Positions 21,481-34,119 of a stretch of 64,000 bases of DNA are shown piece by piece (the stretch's first letter is position 1; the number at the start of each line of letters is the position of its first letter). The DNA is taken from the NCBI GenBank assembly GCA_960531495.1, contig OY482860.1, positions 17,971,462 to 18,035,461 on the forward strand, written 5' to 3'. Position numbers and translations under genes: made by a program. The stretch comes from Zeus faber (Eukaryota; Chordata; Actinopteri; Zeiformes; Zeidae). The notes beneath the pieces were generated by a model that worked only from the letters and a program-made list of their open reading frames with translations, was not told where the DNA came from and did no database searches.

Positions 21481-22101
21481 GAATAATAATAATCCTAATA
21501 ATGATAAACTGTATTTGAATTTCATAAAAGTAAAAAAAATAAAGTAGGTAAAAATTACCACTGATGCATGAATCACTTTATTTTTGAATTGAATGAATCA
21601 CTCATTAAACTATGCAGAGGGAGCAGAGTGCATCAATGACCTTTCCACCCCCCCCCCCCCCCAAGTTCCTTACCTACAATAGGAGCTTACTGAAGAGTAT
21701 TTTCCAGTACTTTCCCACACGGTGTTCACACAGATGTAGGATGCCTCCGATGTCTTCTGATGTCAGAGCCTATGCTTGTATGTTCAGTCCTGTACCGCTT
21801 GTAAGTTTGTGACCGCAGCAAATGAGTTTGCGTACACGGGGGAGGTCCATTCTATTCATCAGTGCGTGTTCGTGTGCGTGTGTGTGCGCGTGTTTGTGTG
21901 CGGGCGCCGTATTTAACTGAGAGTATCTGCACGCGAGGGCGAATGGCTGAACGGCTCCCATTCAATAATTTGACTTGATACAAGGGCCCTCACCTGCCAC
22001 GTCATGCTCCGCGTGGGTGTAACCAACGGATTGGCGCTTTTATCTCAAATCCTCCGAGACGGGCCCGGGTATATACAGCTAATGCGTTTATCTGATGAGA
22101 G

Positions 22102-22141
22102 AAGGAAGGAAGGAAGGAAGGAAGGAAGGAAGGAAGGAAGG
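22102..22141. repeat. (GGAA)n microsatellite
   Basis: About ten GGAA units in an interrupted purine tract. Confidence 0.97.
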
Positions 22142-23541
22142 AGAGATGTGAGGTTGAAGGGGAGAGTTTTTCCTCCCCTCACCAGAAAATTAGGATGTGC
22201 TGCTTGGTTGCTGTGCTGAGCCCGGCTGTGGCTCAGTGCAAATGACTGTTTAATTTGCTCAGCGTTGCAGGTAATTTCTTCCATTCACCGGAGAGGCTGC
22301 AGGAAAATCCATAAGACTTAGGACCAGGAGCGACCTTAAAGCTGGCTGGACTCAGGTTCTGAACGACAGGAGGGAGGGTGAGAAAGAAGGAAGGAGGGAG
22401 ATCTTTCTATTTTGCGCAGGAATTTCCTCTTCCTCTTTTTTACCTGGAGATAGATCATATACCTTATACCACCCTCTTTCTAGTGGGCGGTATGTATGAA
22501 GATACAGTATGTATGTATATATTTCAGGTTAACTATTAATATTTTTAAGTACCATGTTTACTCATGTCCATCTGCATTTTATTCAGTATTTTTATTGAAT
22601 ATTCAAAATTAAATAAGCCCTGTCAATTAATGCTATTTTAAAAATAAATAAATCTTACAAATATTACTTCTTGAAATCAAAAACATTCTGTTTGTGAACA
22701 ACAAGTAACAAGTGCAGCTGCTTTAATTTACATTACACTAAAATACAATTTTGATCAAATCAAAAAAATTAATGAATGTGACAAGTAGATCTAAATAAAT
22801 AAGAAAGTTTGTGGTGTTTTCTATCTTCATTGTCGACATAATTTACACAATGAATATTTATCCTCTGCTTTGGGTCGGAACATAAATATCCCAAAAAACG
22901 GCAAACTATGGATGTATGCGTCCCAATGATACATCACCTTTCTGCTTCTCCTCAGAGTTCTCGAGGCTGTGGCTCCGTGTGTGTGTCTCTACTGTGTCTA
23001 CAAGCGCAACCTGTCCACCAGGGAGGGGGCAGGGGCTTATTTCTATATCGACAAACGTGATTGGTCAGAGGTCAAAGGTCAGCTTTAGATCGTCCAAACC
23101 GATTGGCTTTCGGTTGCAACTTGCCGAGCGTGGAAATGAACAGATCTGCGGAATCTTTTATCGAAATGATCGATCCGGACATTAAGACCGGGGGGATAAC
23201 GGAAACGCAGAACCATTTAATAGGGGGTTTATTTTACATATTTATTTATATTAAACTGAAAAATATGTGTTGTATTTTAAGTGACTTTTTCACTCCTTTG
23301 GACTCATGACCAGCTCTCGGACCAGTCTGAATTGTGCGCTGCGTACAATACCTCAGCTTATCGTCAAATTCACATAACGACCTGGTTGTAAGGACGGAGC
23401 TCGTTCGTTAGGTGAGGAGTACCTGTGTATGTGTCTTTTTTGTTGTTTGTTTTGTTGTTGGCAATGTAAACATACGTTTCTCATGCCGATAAAGCCCCTT
23501 TTTAATGAATATTTTAGAGAGAGCGGGTGATGCAGATTTAT

Positions 23542-23542
<1 letters not shown>

Positions 23543-23600
<58 letters not shown>
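23543..23600. repeat. (GA)n microsatellite
   Basis: About 29 GA units, fully purine on the plus strand. Confidence 0.98.
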
Positions 23601-23602
<2 letters not shown>

Positions 23603-24329
23603 TTAAATATTGATGAAGTTGCAAAGCTCTGCTTTGCTAATGGCCATCCGTTAACGTTTGCTGACAGGCCATTATAGGCCGTTCCACTCTCTCTTTGTCG
23701 TTGGCCAGTTTCTCTCCTTTGTTTTTCCCTCCTCCCCTGATGACGGTCCTGCTCTCTCTCGCACTAAACAGAAAAAGTAAATTAACAGCAGCTGCTAATT
23801 CTCAATTTTTATGGGACCGGGCCGTTCGGCTTTCTGAGAGTTGCGTGTATTTTAAGTGGTTCGCGGAAGTCCATCATTGAGGAAAACAGTAAAAAAAAAA
23901 ACAACAACCTGTACAACACAATGAAGATATGAGCACTTATCCATCGTCACATGACACGCAGAGTAGCCCGTCCTGGAGGGGAGCTGGCGGCTTCTGGCCC
24001 CTTCTCAATGCTCAATGCCGACTTTAAAACCTTTTGAGACTGTAACTGTCTGTAACTCAAATGTTTTTTTTTTTTTTTTTTACAAATAAACATCATGAGA
24101 CTTGACGTAATGGAACACACAAAAAGACAACACACATTGGACACAGAAAATTGGAAATCCCGATAATCTGACCGATGCAATGCAAGGATGTCACACAACT
24201 GCCCCCCACGATGCCTCCAGTGGCAGGTTCCCCAGTACAAGCCAGAGATCATTCGACCAGGAAGAACGACTGCATTGCGAACTGAACTGTATTTACAACA
24301 AACTCCGACTATGTTATGACACCTGCGAT

Positions 24330-24620
24330 TTGGTTCCGCAATCGTGGTTCCGAACAGGGCTTTACGGACAATCAGGGTTCGTTCCATCAAAGAGTGGTCA
24401 GGCGTGGCGGAGGTCCTTCTGAGACGGGAGACCGAAGCCGGCGACAGGCTGACCGGCGAGGGATCCGCAAAGAGACCGCACGACCCGGCGAGGAACGACG
24501 TGAAGCCCCCGGGGTTCGGCGCCGCCGCTTGACGGTGCGGATGAGACTCGGCTGTGAGGTCGAGCCGTCGGGGAAGGAGCCAGGACCGCGCCCTCCTCCG
24601 CCCGCACGGACAGCACACAC
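24330..24620. promoter_or_regulatory. CpG-dense block, possible CpG island
   Basis: CG dinucleotides occur every 5-10 bases over about 290 bases, in contrast to the CpG-poor surroundings. Such blocks often mark promoters or recently inserted GC-rich elements. No TATA box, initiator or exon could be tied to it. Confidence 0.4.
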
Positions 24621-25024
24621 ACAGGAGGGGAGAGGAAGACAGGTGTAAAAAAAACAAAAGGAAGACAAGCGGAGAGACAGCAAAGCCGGACGGACCCGTG
24701 GATTACGGGGTCGAATGTGGGCTCAGAAAAAGTTTTGATCGCAGCCCTGGGAAAAGTCTATGGCTTACGTCCGCCACAGTGTTGTCATTGAACTGACGGT
24801 ATTTATTTTGACAAACCCTACTGTTAAGCTCATGGGCCAATAGTCCACATCCATGTGGGTTCCTGAGGACAGCAATATCTAAAAGACAAACCGTGGGGGA
24901 GTTTGACCCATTTCTTTAATATTAAACATTACGTAGCCGTTGTCAAGCTCTGCTGCTCCACGGGCGGTTTCCTTGGTGAGAGAGATTCTTTATTCATCAC
25001 ACAGCACAACCAGCACATGTTGGG

Positions 25025-25027
<3 letters not shown>

Positions 25028-25080
<53 letters not shown>

Positions 25081-25165
25081 TTTTAATGGTGGCCGGTGAA
25101 ACTTGTTCTTTGCTTTTAATCCATCCTTGCTTGTCCTTCCTCCATGGGGGGCAGCCCGGACTATT
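25028..25165 (-). repeat. Dispersed repeat F, copy 1, with expanded (CA)n end
   Basis: The reverse complement of 25078-25165 matches 33958-34045: GCTGCCCCCC, GAGGAAGG(A/G)CAAGC, AGGATGG(A/G)TTAAA and a TTTCACCGG(C/T)CACC segment in the same order. In both copies a GT-rich tract directly follows. Here it is a pure (CA/TG)n array at 25028-25077. Confidence 0.7.
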
Positions 25166-25914
25166 TGGCAAGCAGTGAAACATTTGTGGCGAGTTGCGCA
25201 TCGCGGCGGATGTGGGCAAGAAAGGAACGTTAGGTGGCGCCAAAAAATACTTCGACTGGGCTCGGCTTTCCTCCGCGGGTGACGGCTCAAAGACGTGGAA
25301 AGGGGTCAAAAAGTGACGGCGAGATTCCCCGGTGGAGAGATGAAGGATCCGGGTTCAGGTTTTAAAATAAACAGGAACCAAAACAAAGGGATGGTGCATG
25401 CCTTGAAGGTTTGGCGAGATAAAGAGCAACTAAAATGAGCTACACAAAGACAAAAGAGCTTCGTTTACATGAAATCCTATTTTTCACTGGATTCCTCGTG
25501 AGGTTTTGTGTCAATCTAATCTTAGATTTCTGGCTAAACAGTTAATAATCAAAACATTTTTGGCTTTTTCCTGATGGTTGACAATAAGATCTATGTCGCT
25601 GTTAGTTAATAACAGACTTTAGATTAGAATTGGCAGCCTTGGGAAAATAAACCATGCTTTTTCCTCTCTCGGGCAGAAAGGGATTTTAGGTAGTGTGGTT
25701 AAGCCAACCCTGACAAGAAGTGGTGTTTTTTGGCAACATCAGTGGACGCCAGTGGATCTCCTACGTCCTTTCGCCCAGTGAATTGTGTGACGTCATCATT
25801 TTCAACGTCCAGCTTTTTAAAACGCCTCAATGCGCGGTTGCATCAGTCCATGCTCGTGCGTCGAAATTATAACGAGAATAAAACGCTAAAGATAAATTGT
25901 CGTCGCGTTCTCAC

Positions 25915-26262
25915 CCTACTTCTTCTTCTTCTTCTTCTCCTTCTTTGGGCTGCTCCCATTAGGGGATCATAATGCCTCCAACGCCTTCGGTTCTGTCTTC
26001 CTCCCTTACACCAACCGCCTGCACGTCCTCCCTCACCACATCCATCAACCTTCTCTTGGGCCTCTCTCTTTTCCTCTTTTCCTCTTGCCTGGCAGCTCCA
26101 TCCTCAGCCTCCTTCTCCCAATGTAACGCTCATCTCTCCTACACACGTGTGCAAACCGTCTCAATCTGGCCTCTCTCACTTTTCCACCAAACCGTCCAAC
26201 CTGAGCTGTCCCTCTAATGTATTCATTCTTAATCCTGTCCATCATGTTCGATTTCACTCTAC
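25915..26262 (-). mobile_element. RTE-type LINE 3' fragment
   Basis: The minus strand encodes MMDRIKNEYIRGTAQVGRF, KVREARLRRFAHVCRRDERY and GRRRLRMELPGKRKRG. This is the C-terminal segment after the reverse transcriptase in RTE-clade LINEs, very common in fish. It runs to a (GAA)n tail on the minus strand at about 25918-25940, and short tandem 3' tails are typical of RTE elements. The right edge at about 26262 is the 5' truncation; the sequence beyond belongs to another repeat. Confidence 0.8.
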
Positions 26263-26299
26263 ATACTCGGCTGTTATTAATGACCTTTCCTCCGCTGAG

Positions 26300-26425
26300 G
26301 GAGGTCGTGCAATGCGGCTGGGTCGTGAGGTTGAACGTAAAGACACCCTCGACAGGCGGCGGATTAAAGAAAAGAAAATAAAAATAGGAACGAGAGAGAA
26401 GATTGGGGAAGGAAAGGGACAGTAA
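26300..26425. repeat. Dispersed repeat G, copy 1
   Basis: Colinear with 29826-29945: TGCGGCTGGG-type start, GAGGTT/TAGGTT, then a CGACAGGCGGCGGATTAAAG versus TGACAGGCGGCGGACTAAAG block, an A-rich stretch, and GGGACAGTAAC versus GGGAAAGTAAC. The family was not assigned. Confidence 0.6.
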
Positions 26426-26509
26426 CCCAGTATTAGAGAGGCAACCAGGGCAACCTGCTGCTCCACCGCGGACAATCAGGACAAGACGCCGGAGAGGACG
26501 AGGGGACTT

Positions 26510-26680
26510 TGACATATGTCCGCCGTCACACCGGGCCCCGGGCGGCGGAGGGGGTCGGGAGTTATTTTAGTTGAGTTGAGCGCGCGCCAAGGTTCACAGG
26601 AACAAGCCGCCCGGATGGCAGGGAAGAAGCTGTGCGGCCGCCGCATGTTGCGTGAAAGGCCAAAGGCGACGCTGGGTCAC
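26510..26680. promoter_or_regulatory. CpG-dense block
   Basis: A GC-rich run includes CCGGGCCCCGGGCGGCGG and GCGCGCGCC, then more CpG to about 26680. A 104-codon open frame crosses it without a recognised motif. It may be a CpG island; no gene is supported. Confidence 0.35.
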
Positions 26681-26999
26681 GTGTGTTCACTGAGTTCGGT
26701 GAAGGTTGGTCTGTTGCGTTCTGCAGCCGTGCTAGAAATCGGGAATGTGAATGGACGGGTCCTCAGGGGAAGGGAAGTGAGAGCTCTGTCGGAAGTGCTT
26801 CTGCAGGAGAGGTTTGAAGGCGGAAAATAACCGGTGGAAGCCGGAGTGGCCTGGTGAGCCCACGGCCCAGGAGGGAGCGGAGCAACGGCTTAATGGTGAC
26901 GGAAATAAAACCGCGTCTACTTTTTGAAATTCCGACCATTATATGAAAGAAATATGGCGTAGAGGGGTAGGGCGAAACTTTGGATCGTCTCTCAGAGAT

Positions 27000-27289
27000 G
27001 ATGTGATTTGAAGTGTGTGTGTGTGGGGGGTTAAGTGGGGTGAGGTGGGTGTCAGTTTATGTGTAATGACAAGCTGAAAGGCCCCGATTCCCCCCCACCA
27101 CCGCTGAACCCTCAGCGAGGGGCGGAGCAACAAACAGGCCTGATCCACGCCACACACACACACCAACACACACACACCAACACACACACAAAGACACAGC
27201 ACACCACAGCCTCACACACATGCAAACACAGCCTGTAAAAGCAAACAGCACAACATGAATCACCGCTCGTGCTCCCCAAACATCCCACT

Positions 27290-27327
<38 letters not shown>

Positions 27328-27805
27328 CCCTCTTGAGTGCTGTGGGTTGCCGCACGGTGTCATCTGAAGCGTGCCGAACCACGCAACGTTCAACTTTATT
27401 TGTGTTTGCTGTGGTGCTCCCGAGTCGGGGAGAGGAGGAGGAGGAGGAAGGAGGAGGACGACGAGGTGGAGGTGGAGGACGAGGCTCGGAAAGAGAGCAG
27501 CAGCCAGCGGCGATGTCGTGCCCTGGGTCGTGGGTGATGAAGATTGACGATTCGATACCATAGCAACGTGCGTCGCCGCCACGCGAGAAAATACTTTTGA
27601 GTGGGAAGACGAGGTGTGGGAGGACACTCAGCGTGACCGAAAACAGGACGAGGGCGGAAATCGAGGAGGAAGACGAGGAGGGAAAAAAAGCCACGTAATG
27701 CGCCTCTTATCTGGGTCATCTACGTCTTCATTCCCCTCAGATGCATATAAAGTACTGGGACGTGCGGAGAAATGTGGAAACATATGAATAAGATATTAAT
27801 AAGTT

Positions 27806-27844
<39 letters not shown>

Positions 27845-28555
27845 CAGCATGTGTGCGTCAGTGCATGTGTCAGCATTCGTGAACGTTTATTACGCAACAA
27901 GCTCATCACTTGTCGGAGAATCAGAGGCAACTTGCTTCCCTGGCACCTGAGGAAAACCCATCGCCCTGCGCGTAGATTGTTTTTCTGTCGTTCTGGGTCG
28001 TGGTTTTTACACTCGGGCCTCATACGAGCGACTTATTACGTTTTTCCCCCTCGAGTGATGCCAAGCGAAAGATTTACCCGCGGATGGGGCCGCGAAGGAA
28101 GGAAAAGGAAGGAAGAGGAAAACAAAAACATTTGGACAGAGCTGGGAAAGTCTAGTGTGTGTGTGTGTGTGTACGATGTGGTGAAAAGGTGTTTTCCCTT
28201 TCCCGGATAAACAGGCCGCAGCCGGAGTGAATGAGTGTGTGCTTAGGAAATATAGTACAAATAGGACAAAGGACATTGTGAGTCACGCTCCGCAAATCCC
28301 CTAACTGAGCTGCCTCTCTGCCTCTCTGTCTCTCTGTCTCTCTGTCTCTCTGTCTCTCTGTCTCTCTCTCTCTCTCTACCTTACGCTCTCTCCCGTTCTG
28401 GCGGTTTCTCCGTGGGGTGTGATGGCCCGAGGCTCCCAGTCTTAATTACTGACGAGACATGCGGCGCCCGAACACCTGGTCTTCCATCTCAGCGTGTTTC
28501 ACACCCAATTCATTTCTCACCCAATGCCCTGTATAAACTGAATTAAGTCTATCGT

Positions 28556-28602
<47 letters not shown>

Positions 28603-28620
28603 CGCGTGTCTGCGTTTGTA
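27000..28620. repeat. Microsatellite cluster: CA, CT, TG and CTCTCTGT arrays
   Basis: Interrupted (CA)n at about 27152-27200, (CT)n at 27292-27324, (GGA)n-like purines at 27430-27480, (TG)n at 27809-27838, (CTCTCTGT)n at 28312-28378 and (TG)n at 28557-28598. The long Cys-Val, Ser-Leu and Arg-Glu frames here are repeats read in translation. No gene is supported in this interval. Confidence 0.9.
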
Positions 28621-29825
28621 GTACTGCGCCTCCCATGTTTCAGACTCCTCAGGCTGTCCTAATGCCGGCTTGATAGTCTTCCACCGTATCCAACAACCAT
28701 GGCCGCTCCATCTGGCTGCAGCTGTTGCGACTACAAAAACTGGCAATGGCAACAAGAGAGAAACCAACGACAAGGAACAACAACTCTAACAAAGGCCTCG
28801 GAGTGCTCTGGAAAATGGGATTGTATTGTACACACACAAGTGCATTTGGGGAAGATCCAAGTTGTCGCCTCGCTAAAAGACTTCGCTCGGTTACTACCTT
28901 GGATACCTTTGGTGATGTTTCCCCCGCGCCTTTGCGCCGAGCGTCGGTGGTCGGTCATTTCAAGGACCGTACCACGGTCGAGTCGAGCCCATTTGCAGGT
29001 CAGCACACACTTTACACCTCAAAGTTTTCCCCTCAATTTTTTGGATTTATTCTAATATTGTTGCTTTTTCCGGGCTTTGGAAAATTCCCTTACAATGATG
29101 TGCTGGTCCCACTGACAAGTATGATGTCATATTTCTGTGATAGGTAGATGTACTTGTTTATTACATTCGGAAAGGAAGAAGAACCATTTCTTTTGCACGG
29201 GATTTAACAAACATAAGTAACTTTGACCAACGCATGTGTTGCTGTAGTTTTCCCAGCGGGACCAGGAGATTTTTTTTGAGGAAGGTTTCTCATCATATCG
29301 CTTTCCCACCATTTTTCCAAAAAGTTAAAAATAGCGACAATGTCAAAAATGTAAGCCCCAGGCATAAACAAAGCAAACGCATGCTTAGGGCCCCGAGCCC
29401 ACCGGAGGGCCCCCAATAGCAGTGGGTGGGGCCACCCAATCAGTGGTGCGGAGGGGTGCATACCGCACCGGTATATGTGTAATGGAGAGGGAGTGATCTC
29501 CGCTGCGCATCCCTTGTTCCCCCTATTCTCCAAGTAAAACAAATAAATATAGTGTGTTTTTAGTTTACATGTATTGCTCTTCCTCCACTTCCTAATTAAA
29601 CGGAAACTAACTTCCCCACCGGCCCTGCTAACCGCGCCACGCCAACCGGCTCGGCGTCAGCTCCTCCGTTTCCCTGCTCAAGGACACCTTGACGCGGTTC
29701 CTCAGAGAGGAACGAACGAAACCAACCGGAGGCTGAACGCGAGCCAAACCGAGCCGCCACTCCCCCGCCGCGGTGCATAAATGCACCAAAAAATGAACCA
29801 AAACAAAAACAGCCGCAGCAGCTTG

Positions 29826-29950
29826 TATACTGCGGCTCGGCCCTTAGGTTAAGCGGAGCAGCGCCTCTGACAGGCGGCGGACTAAAGCAGCAAGAATGAA
29901 ATGAAAATGTAAAGAACGGTAGCAGGGAAAGTAACCTTGTAGACCGGCTC
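29826..29950. repeat. Dispersed repeat G, copy 2
   Basis: Second copy of the repeat at 26300-26425, same orientation. The sequence just before it (29330-29580) contains a GC-rich segment and an A/T tail similar to one near 14620-14670 (AATAGTGTGTTTTTA and ATATAGTGTGTTTTTA), hinting at a further shared element. Confidence 0.55.
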
Positions 29951-31486
29951 ATTTTAATATTAGAATACTCGCCTATTGTCCTACCTATAATACCTGCTCA
30001 GCCGTATTATGGCTATGCCGTTGGTTACTAAGCAAGCTGGCTATTTTGCCCTTTTACCTAATGGCTGCATAACCAAAATATGATCGAATTGGAACTGATC
30101 TCATTCAATAGACTGTAAAGTCGTCTTCGGTGATAAAGGTTTGTTTTTTCCTGGTTGTTACAGCCAGAACCTTCAATCTGCTTCGGCTCCGAGCCCGGAA
30201 GAAACGTTTCCAAGAGAATCCGATGAAACGGCATTGATTATGCCTGGCCACATTTTGGCTCCCGCGATGTCTGCTGAGCTCGCATTTCCAGTCCTGGACG
30301 CCCTGTGAACGTCGTCTCCTCTTCTGCTCTATCTCTCTCCCTCTCTCTCAAGTGACATTTTCCAGACATGCAGGGTTTAACAAGGGACGGGCTCAAACCC
30401 GTGTCCAATTAGCGCCGAAACACCTGTACCTCGCACGCCCCGGACGTCAGCTCTCCTACGCTGGTTCTTTCCTTCTTTGTGTCCCCTTCCAAATATGTCT
30501 TGTCTGTTGTCAAATTGACGCCCCTCTGCTTTTCCACCGGGTCTCATTTCATCTAGTTTCCCCACTCATTTCTCTTTTTCGATACCGCTGAAGGGAAGTC
30601 AAGTCAGACTTATTTGCCTGACGTCTTGACTAAAATATGTTGCCAAAGTGTTGAGATCACCGAAACAAAGCAGCATTAAAAATGATCATCACACATGAAA
30701 TAGTGAACTATACAGAGTACTGTGCTAATATATATAGTATTAATAATAGATAATAGATATAGTATATAGTATAATAGATATAGATATAGCCATTCATTAT
30801 AAGAAGTGAAATATCCATTAGTGGTAAAAGGTTGCACATTGCACTTGGATGAAGACGGGTTCTGCACCGGGGTGATGCTCGCTGAGCGGGTTTGGGTGGA
30901 GTTGGCGCGCTGCGACCTGTCGGCGATGCAGGGATAGCGGGATGGAAGGAGGGGATCAGGGGCTTTACTGCCATGACGCACTTTAGCCAATGGCTCGTGT
31001 GCCACCTGACAAATGAGGTATTGGAAAATATACAGAACAACTCGTGGTGGAGAAAAACAATGACACGCAACTCACGCGCTCCCACTTCCCAAAAAGTCCC
31101 TCGCTTCCTGATGTTTTTTAGTCTTGCTTGCCCGATAATTGGCAGGATTTCACAAACGCTGCTGTAGTTAATTCTCCACACACACTAAAGAGTTTCTCCT
31201 TTAGCCGTCAAATTGTCTTGTTAATGTGTCCCGAAAAGCCCTTTGACACTGAAACCAGTATGAAAATCTTGACTTGACATGAAGATAATTACCATCTAGT
31301 GCGAACGGACCAGCCTGTGTAGTCTGAATTACCTGCAGGTTGGAGGAATGAACGTGCGTCCATGCTGTCCCTGCAGTGTAGCTGTGATAAATGGAGTCTT
31401 GTGCTGCTCCACTGTGGCCATTAGTCAACCAGAGAACAGGGGCTGGCCACCAGGGTACAATGCACCATGCAGGGGGTTGAAGGCCA

Positions 31487-31502
31487 GTGTGTGTGTGTGT
31501 GT

Positions 31503-31544
<42 letters not shown>

Positions 31545-31562
31545 GCTAGTTAAAGCAGTGGT

Positions 31563-31597
<35 letters not shown>

Positions 31598-31660
31598 CTG
31601 TGTGTGTGTGTTAGTTAAGGCAGTAGTGGTGCGTGCGTGCGTGCATGCGTGCGTGGATGG
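31487..31660. repeat. Compound (GT)n/(GTGC)n microsatellite
   Basis: Interrupted GT arrays at 31487-31539 and 31565-31611 repeat with a similar unit (GTTA(A)AG(C/G)CAGT), followed by GCGT/GCAT repeats at 31631-31655. The copy-like arrangement suggests one internal duplication. Confidence 0.9.
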
Positions 31661-31817
31661 TTGAGCCTGATGTGTGAATGTTAGAATAGGCATTCCATGG
31701 ACTGTCCATGTGCAAATGTGTAGTAGTAGTGTGAATGTTTGTGTTTGTGTATTTGCTTACTAATCAGATGGAAGTGTGCAGGAAAACACATTTCAATGAT
31801 TTGTGTAAGAGTTCTGA

Positions 31818-31850
<33 letters not shown>

Positions 31851-32170
31851 GTCTCTTTAGCATGCACGTGCGTTCGGCTCTCAGATGATGTGTGTGAGCG
31901 CAATGCGCATTTTCATAGATCCCTGTGTGGATGGCAGTGTGTGTGTGTGTGTGTCCTGCATGTGAATGTGTACTCTTTGTCACCGCGCCGTGGCCTCAGT
32001 TTCACTGTCCCTCTGTGACACGCTCATCCATCAGCTGAGCCTCTGCCGGGGGAAGGGGTTTTACACATACACACACACACACGCACATGCACGCACGCAT
32101 GCACGTACACACACACACCACACATGTGCAGAGATGAGTGTTGGCAGTTCCAATTGTCTTTGGGTCCGTC

Positions 32171-33240
32171 TCACCTGTTGGATTTAGTGTCAGCTCGCGC
32201 TCTGGACGACGCCTTGATGCCTCCAGAAATTGTCCTGCAGACGGTGTGATGTGAAGTGGAATGCAGAGCGATGCCGGCTGGGTTCCGGTCCCGGCGGCTT
32301 GCGCCTGCTGCCGGGTGGTTTCTGGCGTGCTGCGACCCGGCGGGGCTGCGCCTTTGTTGATTTCGGTTGGGGGAGGCGGCCGGTGGCCTTTGCTCCCGCT
32401 GCGTTCTCTTTAGCGGGTGCCCCGGATGCCGGGGGTGGTGGACCGCTCGCATATTTGGCTGTCTGCGGGCGTCGGCGCAGGGGAGGGGGTGGCTGAAGTC
32501 GGGGTGTTCTGTGCTGAGTGCGTTCTGGTACCTGGATGGGCTTGCAGTTGGGTGGGGCGAAAACAGAAATATAGAAAATGACAACGTAAAATCATTCAAA
32601 ATTCCACAGGCAGAAACAAAAACACACATTACAAGACAAAGTGCTTTTGAAAGATGTGGGTTTTTACTAGCTCCTTAAAGATCTTCACGGATTCTGCATT
32701 TTTTATAACCAAGGGAAGAGGGTTCCAGAGAGGGGGAGCTTTAACAGCAAAAGTCTGGTTTTCAAAATCCTTTGTTAGCCTTGATTTTGGGACAGCAAGA
32801 AGGCCTTGGTCAGAAGACCTGGGAGATCTCAGAGATCTCACTGGAGACACAAGAGTTCTAAAATGTAGGGGGGGGGGGTGGGGGTCAGCCCGTGTTATGC
32901 TTTTTAAGTAATTAAAATCATTTTCAAATCAATTCTGCCGTGGCTTGGTAACCAATGAAGAGGGGCCAACACTGAAGGGATGTGTGACCTACATCGCATC
33001 CTAGTTAAAAGTCTAGCGGCAGCATTTTGGACCAACTGTTGCCGAGACGCAGGAGAAGGACTCAGGGTGGTGAGCGGTGCATTACAATCATCAAGACGAG
33101 AGGAGACAAAAACATGAATGACGTTTTCGAGATTGTCAGTCAAGTAAAGGATGGATTTGACTTTGGCAACATTTTTTAGTTGAAAGAAACTGGTTTGGAC
33201 CTCTTTCTTTACATGCAACTCAAAGTTCAAGGTTTTTGAG
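32171..33240 (-). mobile_element. L2/CR1-like LINE 3' end, 5'-truncated
   Basis: Minus-strand frame 32904-33230 gives FFQLKNVAKVKS, VIHVFVSSRLDDCNAPL, QQLVQNAAARLLTRMR and VLAPLHWLPSH. Frame 32629-32850 gives RSLRSPRSSDQGLLAVPKSRL and FAVKAPPLWNPLP. This is the conserved C-terminal part of reverse transcriptases of the L2/CR1 group; RLDYCN is RLDDCN here. The two frames are separated by a C-run indel at 32868-32880. A GC-rich 3' untranslated region follows at about 32280-32520. Catalytic motifs are not included, so the copy is dead. Confidence 0.8.
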
Positions 33241-33957
33241 GCTCACTTGACTTTTGCTGCTGAAGGAGCAATACACTGCTGTACTTTATCATAAATGCCC
33301 TGGCGCCTTTGAAAATGACTTAGGTTTGGTCAAGGTTAGTTCTGACATCCAGTCCTTGATGGCCGTTAAGCAATTCTGCAATGTAGAGAGCCTAATAACT
33401 TGCTAAAACATCTTGAATGGGTTAACTAATACGTTTTGTAGCATTTTGTAATAACCCATTACAAATTGCAGGGTGATATATTATGATGAAAATATTATAA
33501 TTTGACACATGATGTAGAAACAGAAAAAAATAGTTGTCTTCATCAATTAAATGTCACTTTGTTGTAACCCATTAATAACCATACCACCTAATTATACAGT
33601 AATAATATTACAGTAATAATAATACAGTGATTATATTTAATAACCACTGCATCATGTAAATGCGCCACTCGCCTGACCTTTTCCGTGCCTTGACTCTGCA
33701 GTGCATTAAGTATAAAGTCGATACTACGGTATTTCCATGCCAATGTTGCCTATACAGAGTACTTAAGCATTTAATCGTCTGTTATACTAACAGGTGATTT
33801 CTCTGTGAGAAAACTATATTCTAGTAGTACAAACAATGAGGAAGTGGTCAAATTACAGTGTAAGTAAACGTCAGCAATGACCCCCACCAATAACATGCAC
33901 ACATCATCGTCTGACCAGCGATGGACACTCATCACCAGGTCCCCGGGCGCGTCCACT

Positions 33958-34085
33958 GCTCCTGGCTGCCCCCCCGGAGGAAGGGCAAGCCAGGATGGGT
34001 TAAATGCAGAAGCCACATTTCACCGGTCACCGTCCAAAAGCGTGTGCGTGTGCATGTGTTGTAGTGTAGTGTGGTGTGTTGTGTG
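33958..34085 (+). repeat. Dispersed repeat F, copy 2
   Basis: Matches the reverse complement of 25078-25165. It is followed by a degenerate GT-rich tail (34037-34085) and then an ATTCTTCTCTTCTTCTT-like end at about 34098-34116. This is the general shape of a common fish SINE-like repeat; the family was not assigned. Confidence 0.65.
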
Positions 34086-34119
34086 ATCATTTAAAGATTC
34101 TTCTCTTCTTCTTAAAGCC

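Larger units (their letters stand above)
21500..24960. other. Spacer with microsatellites and a CpG-dense block
   Basis: No gene supported. It contains (GGAA)n at 22102-22141, (GA)n at 23543-23600 and a T-run near 24064. 24330-24620 is strongly CpG-dense and gives long open frames in several registers on both strands, which is expected of GC-rich sequence and not evidence of a protein. It could be a CpG island or an unannotated first exon. Confidence 0.45.

Noticed and set aside
24316..24683. Arg-rich and Pro-rich open frames on both strands
   Set aside because: Expected from a CpG-dense block where stop codons are rare. No start context or domain supports a gene.
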